Shown: positions 9,919-22,275 of the stretch, piece after piece
Position numbering within the stretch: the stretch's first letter is position 1
Layout of the letters: every line of letters starts with the position of its first letter
Origin: Ganoderma boninense
Lineage: Eukaryota > Basidiomycota > Agaricomycetes > Polyporales > Polyporaceae
Assembly (NCBI GenBank): GCA_002900995.3
Contig: CM035312.1
Location: 2,167,103 to 2,231,102 of the forward strand
Length of the DNA stretch: 64,000 nt
Direction of reading: 5' to 3'
The notes under the pieces: model-generated
Databases searched by the model: none
Seen by the model: only the letters and a program-made list of their open reading frames with translations
Told to the model about the DNA's origin: nothing
Made by a program: the position numbers and the translations under genes

Positions 9919-11715
9919 TCACCACCCATGCGTGCGCGCCTCAGTGACGTTGAGCGTCAAGGGGATGTCCGCAAGCCACCTCGACAAGAGGTCAAGCGAC
10001 GCCTCGGGGTTGGTCGAACGGCACCATGTGGCTGGAAGAAATAGGCACATCAACCCCATATCATTCCACAGTGAATGAACGGACATACCCAGCAGCGTGA
10101 ACCTGAACATAGGTGATATTGCCGGCAGTGAAGCCATCCCCACCCGCGCTGCGCACCCAACCGGAAAGGTCACCTTTGCCGAGCGTAACCCACGGCTGCT
10201 TCACCGTCTTCTTGAACTCGGGCTGGAACTTCGTCTCGAGCTCCTCCACCCAGCGCTCGTTGCCGAGGTAGTTGCACGCCATGTCCGCGTCACCCGCGTA
10301 GATAAGCACGCGGATGCCGCTCTCCACGAGCTCGGGGAGGAGCTTCGCACGGTTGCGTGCACCGTCGCCTTGGAACGCGAACGCCTGGTTCACCTGCATG
10401 TTGCAGCTCTCGAAGTCGAGCGACGGGTTCACGCCGAGCGCCTTCTTGACCTCGGGCAGGTTCATCCAGGTCTCGATCCACTGCAGCTCCTTGTAGCACA
10501 GCTGGCCGTCGGTGGAGCGATCGCAGTCCTTGCGGACGTCGTAGATGTTCTTGCCGGTCTCTGCAGCGCATTAGGTCAACCGTCAGCATCGCGATCATGA
10601 CTGCGAGGGTACTCCAAGAAGGTACGCACGGACGACGGGGGACATGAGCTGGCTGTTGCAGTACATCAACGCGGGCACGCAGGTGAAGCGCGAGTCATAG
10701 TTGTAGCAGCTCTGGATGAGGCGTTGACAGGTGGGTACCTTCGTGCGCAGGGCCTGGCACTGGGCGCTCTGGGGGTCGCTGAACACAGGGAACTCGCCCT
10801 CGCAGGCCGCGTCGGGCACGCTCGCGAACTGGTGGTAGGGGTCCGTCAAACCGTTACCGACGAGGATCGACGCGAGGTTGATGTGCTGCAGCCCCGGTGC
10901 AGTGAGAGCGCCACGCAGGAGGTCCTGGTTCTTGTGGTGGACGACACTCGCGATGCTCGGGGCGTACATACCACCGTAACTCTCCGCAGCAATGTGGAAG
11001 GGCAACTTGGCATACTTAGGGAAGCGGGAAATGAAGAGCTCGAGGAACGCCCAGACATCCTCTGCCGCGACGGGGGAGGTGTTGACAGAGGTACCGTCGT
11101 CAGCGTACGAGTAGCCAACGTTGACCGGTTGGTCGAGGAAAATGACGTTGGCAGCCTCGGTCCATGAGTGATCATTGCGCGTAACACCCTTGCCTTCATC
11201 CGCGATGCGGCAGGGACCTAGCTCGAAGAGGAGGCCGGTGGTGGATGAACAGCCAGGGCCGCCGTTGAGCCAGAGGACGAGTGGTGCCTCTTCTGGGTTC
11301 TCGCGAGCCTCGAAGAACCAGAAGAAGAGATGCTTGTCGTCAGCGATGTCGAGGTAACCGGATGCCTGCTGGACGGTGGGGTCGCAGAGGGTGGGCTCGG
11401 TCATCCGGAGCTTGTACTCCTCGAATGCGGGATGGGAGACGAGCTCATCTGCGACTCGTCAAAGAAGGCGACATTCTGGGAAGGCGAAAAACTCACAGGT
11501 CATATCGTGCTGCTTGATAAACTCGCGGCCGTCCTGCATCCACTTCTGGACGCGCTGCTCCCCCTTGTGGAAGACATCTTCGGCAGAATGCTGCCAGTGC
11601 TTCCCGACGCGACTGAGATCGTCAAGCACGACCTGCTCACCAGCGGGCAATGCGAGCACAGCCGTGGAGGCGAGAAGGGCGAGGAGAGGCAGAGGGTTGT
11701 CGATAACGCCTTCAT
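9919..11715 (-). CDS. Secreted serine carboxypeptidase, family S10
   Basis: Removes C-terminal amino acids from peptides, probably outside the cell. The family motifs are present in order: WLNGGPGCSS, the nucleophile in IAAESYGGMY, the catalytic Asp in IYAGDADMACNYLGNERW and the catalytic His in GHMVPFDQP. Exons: N-terminal exon down to 11497; intron 11449-11496 (48 nt), which gives an in-frame YELVSHPAFEEYKLR; main exon to about 10607; intron of about 50 nt; exon starting TGKNIYDVRKDC; and a last intron directly before HMVP. Two frame problems exist. A GGGG run at 10006-10009 has one base too many, so HMVPFDQP and the conserved EASLDLLSRWL are in different frames. The only nearby ATG (11715) is out of frame with the hydrophobic signal core LPLLALLASTAVLALPA. 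Both look like base errors. Same strand as the fucosidase gene, about 500 bp downstream of it. Confidence 0.88.
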
Positions 11716-12211
11716 CGTGGACGTCGTCGAGGTCGTGGAGGAAAGGCAAGGAGGAGGCGGATGGACCGTTGCGCAAGCGGTCGCTCCGTGCGCCCGTCGC
11801 GAACCTGGCGCGCGCCTCCAGCCCTGCAGGAACCCATATTTGGTCGCTCGGCTTCCTCCGGCCCGTCAAGAAGATAAGATAAGATACGGAACCTCACAAG
11901 CATCTCCGGGTTTCTCGGGCTTGAGTCTGCCACCGTCGAAGTTGTTGCGTGGAATCTCTGGGGCCTCACACTTGCGTTGTCCACAGTCCACAGACCAGCA
12001 TCACCGTCGCACATAACTGCACTATAGCTGAGGTTGTGTTCTGAGCCTGATCGTACAATAATATCATTCATAAGTCTACACAGTTGTTCGTAGTCCGACA
12101 ATATTGCGATCCTTGACCTTGTCCATGCCTGTTGCTGTACACTAGCCACAGGCTGGTATCAGGTATCAGCCTATCAGGGTATCAAAGCCCTGTTCATGCA
12201 CATGCTTATGT
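11716..12211. other. Spacer between the S10 and GH95 genes
   Basis: Upstream region of the carboxypeptidase and 3' end of the fucosidase. It contains several GATAAG motifs close together (about 11873-11886), which can bind GATA-type nitrogen regulators in fungi. That role is only a suggestion. Confidence 0.4.
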
Positions 12212-15200
12212 TTACACCACCTGCACGTTCATCCCGGGCGAACTCGTGAGCTGCCGGATGACCTCCCCCTTGTGCCAGAAGCGGATCTGCCGGCTCGCCG
12301 TCACAGACTCTCCTGTGACCTGCAACGATGTCAGCGCCGAGTTTCCCCACGAGAAGCTGACGCCGACGCCGCCGCGAAGGCGCGCGTTCTTGATGGAGCC
12401 GCTCGGCCAGTTCGTCGGGAGCGCGGGGAGGATGTAAACGTCGTAAACGTCGGACGTCGAGGCTACGTCCGGGACTTGGATAAGTCCGTTCTAAAATTGA
12501 CAAATGGGGGTTGAGAAAAGATGAGACGGGATGGAAGAAAGAAGGAAGAAAGAAGGATGCGGGTGTACGTACAAGGAGCGCGGCGGGGAAGCCGAAGTTG
12601 GCGTCGATCTGGAAGATCGCGCCCTCGCCCTGCGAGTAAAGACTGAATAGGTTCGGCGCGAAGTTGCGCTCGAGAGAGTACTGTGCCATTTATGCATGTC
12701 AATGACCGTAATTCATCCCAACGGAACAACTACGTACCGAGAGCTCGTGGTAGAACTCGCCGGCGTTGCCGAGTTGCGCCCAGCACGCCGCGCGCCAGAC
12801 CTTCTCCCAGCCCGAGTCGGCATCGGGCCCTGTGCCGTTGCCCCGGTGGATCAGGCTGATTGTCGCCGCAGCGATGACCTCGTCATGGGTATAGTTCTGA
12901 GCGGTCTGCTGCACGGCGGGGTTATAGCCGGTGACGGCGTATCCGGGATATAGGCCGATGAGATGCGAGAGGTGACGGTGAGTGTCCCAGGGTAGGTCCA
13001 AGTCGACCTTCCATTCTATGATCCGGCGTGGCATCAGAAACGGAGGAAGGTGGGGGTGAGGGAGGCGAGACGAACCTTGAAGCTGGCCCCAGGATCCGAT
13101 GCGGATGCCCTTGTCCATCTGTGCGCGCTTTGTACGGACCTCTGTCGATGCGGTGTGAGGTCACATTAGCGGCGTGTTGACGAGAAAAAGATTGAATTTA
13201 CGTACCGTCGAGGAACGCGACGTCTGTATCGCCGGAGATAGGGAACCCCTTCTCGATGGCATTGAACAGCTGCCAAATGACCTGTTGAGCGTGGGCACAA
13301 CCTATCGGCCCATGTCAATCGCCGCTCTGGCTCTCAATGACGTCACAATAGCACACACCAAGGGTAATGGGCACTTGTTCAGGAGAGTTGCATGGAACGA
13401 CGACGAGAGTTGAATCGTTGAAGCGGTCATCGGGGACAAGCTTCTGTAAATGGAACTGCGCAACACTCTGAAGACGCTGTATGAGTCCTGGACGCCACAT
13501 TCAACTGACAACTCTGACCTTCAGAAGGGGCCAACCCTGCGACTTAAACCAGGCGACGTCTTGAGTGAAATCGAGATGGTCCCAGACATGGAACATCTTC
13601 AAGGCAAATCAGTTAAGTATTCTAAGTGGACAGTCTAGTTGCTTACCATCCATGCGTTTGACTCTGAAACGTCGTGAATGTTAAGGTGCGTGGTCATCAC
13701 AAATATTCGTCGCCGACGTACCAGGGTAGTCCGCCCAGGACGCTGTGTTTCCGCCTCCCTTCATACCTGTATGGCCGAAAATCTGATGACATGGCGACTC
13801 AGCATTCCGTGACCCGAATGGGACATGAGGGACATACGTTCATCTGGAGGAATTGTCGGTCGAGGTCAGAGGAGTCTCCATAAAGCCGTTAATACACAGC
13901 TACGAACCTCGTTATGCGTCACCCATCCTTCGGATATGTTGTATAAGTACTGAGCCGTCTCCGCGCCGCGGGGTGCCCATGTTTTCTGCAATCATCATCA
14001 TCAAGAGAAGGCGCACTAGCCGAATGGAAACAGACTGACCTCAAAGTAATCAAATAAAGGTGTGACAACATCCATGTCGGTCAATTCAGCGAACCAATAA
14101 TTCATCTGGATATTGATGTTGGAGTCTAAGCAGACCGCATGAGTTGACGCGAGCTTGCTTATTGTTCGGGAGAACACTCACGATAGTCTGCGCCCCAGGG
14201 GTTACTAGAATCTATGGCCCATTTGCCTTGGAGGTTAGCGGGCAGAGCACCCCTCGCGCTGCCGGTGAGGAGGTATCGCCCAAAGTTGAACAAGAGCCAC
14301 TCCAAATAGGGATTGCCCACGTCGGTCTGGTAAGCGTTGCGCAACTGGTCCGTCGGCGTGCTGAAGTCGGGCTTCTGGCCGATGTCCAGCTGGAACCTGT
14401 TGATCAAGGCCGAGTAGTCTGCGATGTGCGCTGCGAGGAGGTCGTGGTACGCCGATGACGACATCGCAGTCCCAGGGCCAAGGAGCGCGACGATCGCGTC
14501 GTGGGGGTCAGCACCCTTGAAGGAGAAGCCGTTCGCCCCGTTGCCAGCGTCCGCGTCGTAGTCCGTTCCGCCCACCCATGCAATCCACGATGCACTCGCA
14601 CCGTTGACGCTGATCGTAGCGTTGTTCTTGCCCGCAGGGGCGCAGGTGACGGACGCATTGGTGCCACTGGCACTAACGCGTGCGAGGATCTCAAATGCCA
14701 TCCCAGGACTCGATGCCTATTCCGGTGATCTGAAGGGTCGAGTTGTCGAAGCATGAGACGGTCGGAGTAGGTATTCCAGACTCCGCGTCAACGGAGTATG
14801 CGTAGGTCAGGCCAGGAAGCGGGCTGGAGTTAGTCGTATTGATGTGCTGCACGCATGCCTGGGTTGGGTGCGAGCAGAACGTCTCACTGCGACGAGTCGG
14901 TGAGCGATCTGCGCCGTGCTATGTGCGAGAAGCAGCTGACCGGAAGAAAGAGGTCTTGCCCTGGGTCCAAGAGGTACGCTGCACTGCAGCGTCCATATCG
15001 AGCCACCGGACGAAGTCCGAAGTGTCGCCGGTCACGTTCAGTGTGGCCAGGAGAAATCCCGCGCCGACGTATGACCCTAGAAGATGCGAAAGTTCGGTCA
15101 AACAATCATCCCCCCTTCAAGCACAGGGATCCCGCGTACCGTATGCCCCCGCATCAGTCGTCAGCTGCTCAATGTCTGCAACCGGGCATCAGTTCCAGCT

Positions 15201-15717
15201 CCATACGAGTGGCAGATAGACGCACTGTCGATGGTTCCGTTGGGGCTCTGGAAGATAGCTTGACGGATCACCTGCATTTCCTGGGCTACTGTCGCTCGAT
15301 CAGAAGCGACCTTGTTTCCTCCGTTGTAAGTCTGGGAAGAAAGAAGTCGTTAATACCACATGGTGCACGGAGATAGTGACGACATGTGGTCGTGAGCCTA
15401 TTCACTCACGGGGTCCTGGAAAGGCCCTCCAGACCAGAGAGACTCGATGTTCAACTGGGTGACCTCTTGGGTAGTTCGCCCGTTGACCATTGCTGTGGAG
15501 CCGGTCAGAAGCATGGTCTCTGCATCGTGCTACTGAACTGACCTGCGAGGTAGCCATTGCCGACGGGCAACCAATCGTCGGCCCAATACTCGAAGCCACG
15601 GCCGGGGTTGGTGTACCATATCCCGTTTCCGGAGGAAGGGAATGCCGAAGGTGCCGCAACGGTTGCGGAGATGGCGGAGCCAAGCCCGATGGCCGCACCT
15701 ACTAGTTGAGAGACCAT
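12212..15717 (-). CDS. Secreted glycoside hydrolase family 95 alpha-L-fucosidase
   Basis: Hydrolyses fucose from glycans outside the cell. The N-terminus (MVSQLVGAAIGLGSAISATV) is a signal peptide. Conserved GH95 blocks follow over at least ten exons: WLPVGNGYLAG, ESLWSGGPFQDP, LATLNVTGDTSDFVRWLD, LEWLLFNFGRYLLTGSARG, LQGKWA, then across an intron SNINIQMNYWFAEL with the catalytic Asn pair, GHTGMKGGGNTASWADYP, WDHLDFTQDVAWFKSQGWP, CAHAQQVIWQLFNAIEKGF, DTHRHLSHLIGLYPG, DSGWEKVWRAACWAQLG (the Asp equivalent to the family's catalytic acid region) and IDANFGFPAALL. The last exon ends in LTSSPGMNVQVV with a stop at 12212-12214. Near 14705-14712 the frame breaks by one base between STLQITGIGIE and PGMAFEILARV, two adjacent family-conserved stretches. 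Introns are about 50-70 nt. Exact splice sites for each exon were not all fixed. Confidence 0.9.
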
Positions 15718-15774
15718 GTCGACGGCGTCGAGGAGTCGAAGAGCAGGTCAGCGTTCTTGCATCGCGGCTCGGCG

Positions 15775-15782
15775 TATTTATG
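15775..15782 (-). promoter_or_regulatory. TATA-like element of the GH95 gene
   Basis: CATAAATA on the minus strand, about 60 bp upstream of the fucosidase ATG at 15717. Confidence 0.4.
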
Positions 15783-17060
15783 GAGAAATCCTCTGATGGC
15801 CCATGGCCACTCGGCTGTCGGGCGGCGAGCTCACGAAGAGAAGCGGATATGGCGGTCGGGGCCTTCCACATGATGCACTTCGCTATACACCATCGCGTCT
15901 CGTCGTGGAGCGCATCCACCATGCGTGACAGGTCGAACTACAGCTGAGGAGAGTGGATGACTTGCCTTGGACTTGGTCAAACAGCACCTGGTACCCTTCT
16001 TGTGCCTGGTCCACAAGCACTGGCGGGCCGCTGGAGAAGAGCAACTCGGGCTGAATGAGAACAGGTGCTAGGTGAGCGCATGCAGCGATTCTGAGCAGAT
16101 GAGATGAGGAACTGACTGGTAGAGAGCCTATTAGATTCGCTGTGTCACACGGATACGAAAATGTAAGTTGCCGTAAGGAAGGTCAGCAGACTGTGTTACT
16201 GACCATTGCAACCATGTCCGGACGAAAGAAGGTCGCGGCATAGCTCCATATAGCTCATGATGTCGGGATTCGCAAGGTGGAGGACCTGAACATCAGAAGA
16301 GGCGGCAGGATGGTGAGGGGCCGTATATGGGGGGCGTACGGCGTCCTGGGAGGCGTTTGTAGACGGCCTAAGCGCGTCGGTCACGGGTTGACGAGGACGC
16401 CAGGACCACTCAGCGACGTATTTCAGGGCTCCAGCGTGCAGCTGCCCCGCTGCCGACACTGCTGAATGGGTGAGCTCGACGGGTTTGGAGGCCCTGACCC
16501 CCTGTACGTTGTGGTTCTGAATTGATGCCGAAATGGCGGTGGAAATGAAGTTGAATGAACGCCCAACAACTTGGGCGCTACAGCTAGCGCCTGCGCAGTT
16601 GCATCGCGGCTGCGCGCGATCCTGCGCGATCGCACGCCCAGCCCGCGACGACATCCGCGCTCATGCGCGAGGGTCTCCACTCTCTCTCCACTCCCCTCCA
16701 GTTCGAACGCCACCATCTTGGGGTTTAATAGTGGTGTGATGTACCGCCAGTTCACCGCACGGCAAATGCAAAGTCGTCGAAAAAATGTTGCGGCCCGCCG
16801 AGGCTCACGCGCTCGCGCCGCGATCTTGACAGCGGAATCGCGCGATGCGGTCGCCAAGACAGCACGGTCGGGACCCAACACGAGCAAGTCCCTTACTATG
16901 CTCTCAACCTCCTTTGCTTGTTTCCTACGCCTGCTGGCCATCGCGAAAGGTGGCGACTGCACCTCGTTCTTTTCCTCTTCGTCGTTCTCTTTCGCTGTGC
17001 GACTTCTAGGACCGTTTTAGCGCACCCCTAGGTGTCCGATCTCGGGGCGAATTCATCGAG
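15783..17060. other. Intergenic region between divergent GH95 and MARVEL-like genes
   Basis: Serves as upstream region for both genes. The part at 16570-16870 is very GC-rich with many GCGC and CGCG words. That opens long frames on both strands (for example 16423-16962 minus), which I take as compositional shadows because they lack splice signals and motifs. Confidence 0.4.
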
Positions 17061-18162
17061 ATGACTTTCTCGTCTATTGGGAAGAGGAAGCTTGGCGTTC
17101 ATGGTCTGTGACTTCCGTCCGCGCTTCTTCACCATTTCCTTCATGCTAACGTCACCTCATGGCCAACAGTCTTGTTGATCGTCCTGACAATTCTTGCGCT
17201 CGTCTTCGCTGTGCGAGTGAACCACTTTCAAGAGTATTATTGTGAGTGTCTTCCCTTGACAGATAGGGGTAGCAGGACCAACGATAGCGTCCTCCGGGGG
17301 GGGGAGACCAAGAGAGGATCGCGCAGTGAAGAGAGTGCTCGGGATGGTTAGTGTATCGTCGTCCAAGAGGACACTGCGGAACAGGTCCCATCGTCACCAT
17401 ATGGTCTGTAAGAAACGGAGCATGGAACTAACGTCGTTATGTCAATGCAGTCGTCGCGGACCTTTTCCCACTTGGTCTTGCTGCTGCCACCCTGGTCATT
17501 TTGCTCCTCACGTACGTCGTCTTTCCCTTTCCCCCGGATCGCCGCTTTTGATCCGACAAACGTGCAGATTCGCTCTCGACATTGTCCTCCAGAATTTCCC
17601 TACCGCGTGCCCAGCAAGTGAAGTCTGTGTCCTGTATGTACTGAGTATTATCTGGCTCGGTACGTACCCTCTCCGTCCTCTCCGTCCGCGGAAGCTGAGG
17701 CAATTTCAGCGTTCAATGCGTTCTCTACTGCGCGTTGGAGCCAAATCCCTATGAACTGCAATTCTATCCCTGAAGGTGCGTTAGATATCCTATTGCAAGG
17801 CGGTCGCGACTCACCTGAAGCCGCTTCCCAGAGTACGCCGACATGCGCGGATGGTGCCGCGATGTCCAAGCTCTCAAGTCGTTCGTTTGGATCGACTTCG
17901 TCGCCAGTGCGTCCAGTTCCTCTGTGATCATCCTAAGGTGGGGCACAGCTGAACTGCGATTGATTGTTTCACAGTTTTCGTCACGGCATCATGGATCCTT
18001 GGCTACGCACTCTCGGAACACAAGCAGGGCCGCACGCACGTCTGGAGCGGTCCGCTCTCGCGCTACGAACCTCGGCACTTGCGTAACCTCGCCGTCCGGG
18101 AGACGTTCACCGACTACTTTGCCCCCAGCTACGGCGGGCACTCCGCTTTCGAGAAGTTCTAG
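17061..18162 (+). CDS. Four-TM membrane protein, MARVEL-like
   Basis: Small integral membrane protein. Exons: 17061-17103, 17170-17241, 17451-17511, 17568-17659, 17710-17775, 17832-17906 and 17975-18162, with all joins in phase. The hydrophobic segments are LLIVLTILALVFAVRV, FPLGLAAATLVILLLTFALD, CVLYVLSIIWLAFNAF and FVWIDFVAIFVTASWILGY. This spacing, plus the short HxF/QEYY after the first segment and a C-terminal tail with PLSRYEP, resembles mushroom MARVEL-domain proteins. The gap between exons 2 and 3 (17242-17450, 209 nt) is long for this genome; a small exon may be hidden there, although joining directly keeps frame (QEYYF-VADLFPL). A weakly expressed housekeeping role is possible; the function is not known. 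Confidence 0.8.
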
Positions 18163-20567
18163 GCTCAACTTAAGCTTCCTGAATGGAGAGGGACGGAGGG
18201 TTGAGGCAAGGTGTATCTTGCGGAAGGAGGTGCCGGCTGACAACCAAGTATGAACATGCATTTTTTATCTTGGATATTCGTCTTTCTATGCTTCGGAGCC
18301 GCACGTCCTTCCAGCGAGGCGGACGATGCGTGTACTGTACTTCGCTGGCGTGTGTTGGGTGCTTTTCCGCTCGTGGTCCCTTGGAACGTTGGAATGAAGT
18401 CTTGTCTCTCGTGTAGCATCACCGTCCCCCTAACTTATACAGCTCCAGAAATGTTCAAGATATCATCAAAATGCAACTTTTCATAGACACGGAAGGATAG
18501 AGTGACCGGGCCGCGGCCTGACACGATGAAAATGAAGAATGGATGCTGGCGGCCGTCGTATAGCACTGCATTGAATCGAGATTCGAACGTAGAAATCCAT
18601 ATTAAAGCACATAAATGTTTTGGCGCGTGGGATCAGGAATATTGACGTGGGCACTGGCTAGAACGAGGTCGGCGCTCGATTTGAGTGGGCCATATCACTG
18701 CCATATCTTTCCTGTACCCTCATCTCAATATTGCTGCAAAATCTCTTCTCTGCTTGCGAGGGGCGAATAGATGCCGGTTCAATATTTCAGACTTCAAGGG
18801 AGCATGCAAGCGTAGAAGGCAGGTCGCCGACTCTTCGGTTAGGTTTGGAGGCTGACGCGGCGTTTTGCACAGGCAAAGAAAAGGCCCTATAATCATTCAT
18901 CGAAGTTGAACAGACGGCTACGCAACACAATGGTACTCAAAAGGGTCTGAGGTCTCGTCAGCTTGCTGCAGGAAGCAGCGAAGATGCCAGCTCATGCCCA
19001 TGGACGGTGCTAACCACGTGGCGCCAAATCTATCCCGCTCCGTGGCCTCGATTCGTCAAGGTCGTGTCAAAGCACATTTCATGTTACGAAGTACGTACTA
19101 CTTTGATGAGTAACTGCTGCGAGCCTGTTTTGTGAGGAACATATGCCCGTTCCATCTGACTTTGTCTCGTCGGTGGCAAGGGTTGCATGGGCGCCTAACA
19201 TGTGAGGGCTTAGAGTGACGACGATGGGTGGCCTCACACAACGAGAGCGTTGGGTGACGATACTCACCGTATGTCCAGTCAAATTTCGAATGCAATTCCC
19301 TGTTTACTACTGTCGTTGTATCTGTATCAGTGAATTTCTCGACGGAGGTTTTCGCATGAAGCGGTTCACCTGTGCCTTAAAGCAGGACGGCCTGCTTTGC
19401 GGTTGAGCTGACAAATTGGCAGCAACAGAGTGACCTCACATCGCATTCGAGACGCCATAGCCTGGTCGAGGGTTCACCAGTCGAGGAGCTCCCGTGCGGA
19501 GGTTCCAATTATTGCGAGAGGAGGTTAGTACCGTGTGGTCGAGTCTCCTCCCATCGCCATTGACGATCATGATTATGCCGACCAGCTTGTAGTGGAGGTG
19601 TATGCGTGTGGAATATTGCGCCGGTTTCAAGTAAAGCGGATCGGTCGCACTGCTCATCGTATTGGGGGGGGGGGGGCTCGTGGTCAATGGGACGGATGAT
19701 GTTGGCGTTCCACGTCTTGAGATGGGCCCAATTGGGCCCGAAATCACTGCGCGTACGACATAATGCTGCCGCAAGGTGTACAAAAATATATGTCAATAAG
19801 CGTCCCGCATGGCTTCCCGGTTATCGTTTTGTACGGTGTGGCCGGGCAACAAGAAAACAATAGTACCCTCGCCACTGCTTAGGGCCAGTGCGTCCTTGGA
19901 CTGAAAGACATATAGTGGCCCAAGTTGCATGGCAATATGAATGCGACGCACCGTTTCAAAGCGATTCCCCCTTCCTCTCTCCTCGTTCTCCTCTCCAAAG
20001 AGTTTTTGCTCGAATACCTGCCATTCATGAGCTTTGGAATGTCCGAGTACGCGTTGCATGTGGGCGAAGGACGACGCTGGGGAGGGTGTCGACTCATGTC
20101 GCGGTGCAGCAAGCGAAAGAGGCCTCTCCGGCGCAGGTAAGGTACCCATCCTGTTTGTAGTGGACGTCCCACACGTTCATGGGTCTGAGGAGGAGACGAT
20201 AGGTTGACGATAGAGGAGTGTGGTGCAGACGAGACGAAGGAGGGTGCACAGCAGGGAAGGGCATCGGTGGTTGAGGACTTGAGGTGTGAGTTGAGGTCTT
20301 GCCTCTAGCGTTGCCTAGACAGTCATAGTGGCTGATGCTCCCTTTGCCAACGAGCTTCTTGCGCGACGCGTCTTTCGCGTTCGTCACGTTACAAACGCGT
20401 CAACGTTGAGGGGATTCAACGCACGCGACGCGGTGGGGTTGACGCCCACGGTCTCCTCGCTACAAAAACCGTCGCGCTTGCCGCGCTTCCTTTCCAGAAC
20501 TATCTATGCCACTGCTCCCCAACTTATCCACCATCGTCCCGTCGCACAATCACACCTGGTCTTCCTC
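18163..20567. other. Intergenic region, nothing recognised
   Basis: 2.4 kb without a convincing gene. It contains a 13-base G run at 19664-19676. Small frames at 19079-19295, 19436-19863 and 19879-20387 show no motifs or consistent splicing. Confidence 0.45.
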
Positions 20568-22275
20568 ATGTCTTATTCTCCTCGCTACACTCGGGATCCT
20601 GCATTGAGACGGAGACTTGAACTTCACCGAAATGTATGTCTTTTCTATCACCGAACCACTTAAGCCTCCAAAGTTGACCCTCAACTTTTTGTCAAGGCCC
20701 GGTGGTACTCTCAAGCTGATATTGATGACTTTCTCAATGCACGTACGTAAAAGTTTATCTCTGGCTTGAACGGTCACCAACATCATCTGAGATAGCGGAG
20801 CCCAAGCCCTTGGCGGTTGCCGAGTTCTACGACCCCCGGAAAAGCAGGATAGCACGTCTAATTGCCGATGGGAGCCTCGCTTTGTTAGCAGAAGGTCTAG
20901 GATTGAAGTTGACTGATGAGGGATGCGTTAAAGTGTCGCAAAACAGTGAGCACTAACGTCCTTCCACCCAAAACACTTCTCTCACAAACGCGATGGCGTT
21001 CAGCTTTGTCTTCACCTGACACCTCCGCCACGCCAGAGTCAACATCTCTTGAGGTTGCTGATGGGTTGGATGCCGGATCGTCGGATGTGTCTACCTCTCA
21101 CGAGGAAGTGCCTGATGTGGTGATTTATGGTAAGCGTCGTCAAACTACCGTCTCAACGACACCAGCCCTGATCCCTCTCAGCACTCGGTCTTCTCAACAT
21201 TCCAGGGCATTCAACCTCATGCCCAACATCAACTGGTGACCCCGTTGAGCAGCAATCCGAGCCTTTGCCTAAAACTCCCGAGGTTGCTGTCCTCGCCACC
21301 CCGCCTTCTCAGACAGCTGTTACTCCACCTCCTACCCCCGCTAGCCCACCTCCTCCTACCCCCGCTAGCCCACCTCCTCCTACCTCCGCTGGCCCACCTC
21401 CTAACCCCACCGCTGGCCCACCTCCTACCCCCACCGCTCCCGCTCCCCTCCCTCTTACCCCCATCAAGGTTCCTCAATTTGTGAGGCGCTCATGCCGCGT
21501 CTCTAAACGCCCTATGACGTACGCGGAGACTTTTCCATCCATCCCAAATGTTCCTGTCCCTGCAAAAGCGACCACCAGACAGAAGGCCGAGGTCACGGCC
21601 AGGGGCAGGGGGCGCCCGAGCAAAGCATCGACGGCGACCGCCGGCCCGTCCAAAGCTAACGGCAAGCCTTGTACTCGCCAGGAAGCCACTCGCGGGAGCG
21701 ACTCGGACCAAGACAGTGTGCCCGCGGTCTCTCGGTCCACTGGTCGCCGTCCGCCAAAGCGTCCGTCGTCTGACGACGGCGATGACGACGAATACGTCGA
21801 TCACCCTCCTACGAAACGCCAGAAGGTAGAGCCTGTAACCGCTTCAGCCCCTGCGCAAATCAAGACCTCGCGGAATCCCCGGATAAAGAAAGCAATCCTC
21901 GATAGTCTCGTCATAGGGGAGGTTCGAGGACCTTGCCCATGGGCTGCCAGTGGATGTCGGTATGAGCTCCGTGGCACGGACCGTGGTCCGCTCAACGCCC
22001 ATTTTATGACTCACGTGGAGGCTTCGAAGAGGGCGGTGTTCAAGTCCGGGGATCTATTCCAATGTCCAGCATGCTTGGAGGAGAAGAGAGGAGATGCCTA
22101 CGCAGTACACGTCCTAGAAGTGCATCTGGGTGCCCAGTGGCGGTGTCTGCTGTGGGACCGCGAGGGTGCTCTCGAGTGCCGGTGGACGGGGGGCAGGAGT
22201 GATAGGGTCGCTCAACATTGTAAGGATAACGACCATCTGCACCGTCAAAGTTTGGAAGAGGCTCGAATGACATAG
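20568..22275 (+). CDS. AT-hook and zinc-finger-like nuclear protein
   Basis: Clean gene model with all joins in phase. Exon 1 gives MSYSPRYTRDPALRRRLELH. Short introns then lead to ARWYSQADIDDFLNA, PEPKPLAVAEFYDPRKSRIA, TLSSPDTSATPESTS and a long last exon. Features in order: a conserved-looking N-terminal block of about 90 residues; a proline repeat (PPPTPASPPPPTPASPPP); a basic region with the AT-hook core RGRGRPSK; the nuclear-localisation-like PPTKRQKVEP; and a C-terminal array of Cys/His pairs (CPWAASGC...HFMTHV, CPACLEEKRGDAYAVHVLEVH, CLLWDREGALECRW...HCKDNDH) that looks like irregular C2H2 fingers. Probably a chromatin-bound or transcriptional regulator. The target is unknown and I do not recognise a named family. 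Confidence 0.75.
21330..21450 (+). repeat. Proline-rich minisatellite inside the AT-hook gene
   Basis: Tandem units of about 21 bases (CCACCTCCTCCTACCCCCGCT type) encode repeats of S/G-P-P-P-T-P-A. The units differ slightly, and some have lost one codon, keeping frame. Confidence 0.85.

Noticed and set aside
16423..16962. 180-codon minus-strand frame between GH95 and the MARVEL-like gene
   Set aside because: GC-rich with both strands open, and no protein-like blocks; more likely upstream regulatory DNA.
19664..19676. 13-base G run as a quadruplex or regulatory element
   Set aside because: A single homopolymer without spaced G-tracts, in a region with no gene; its length may itself be a sequencing artefact.
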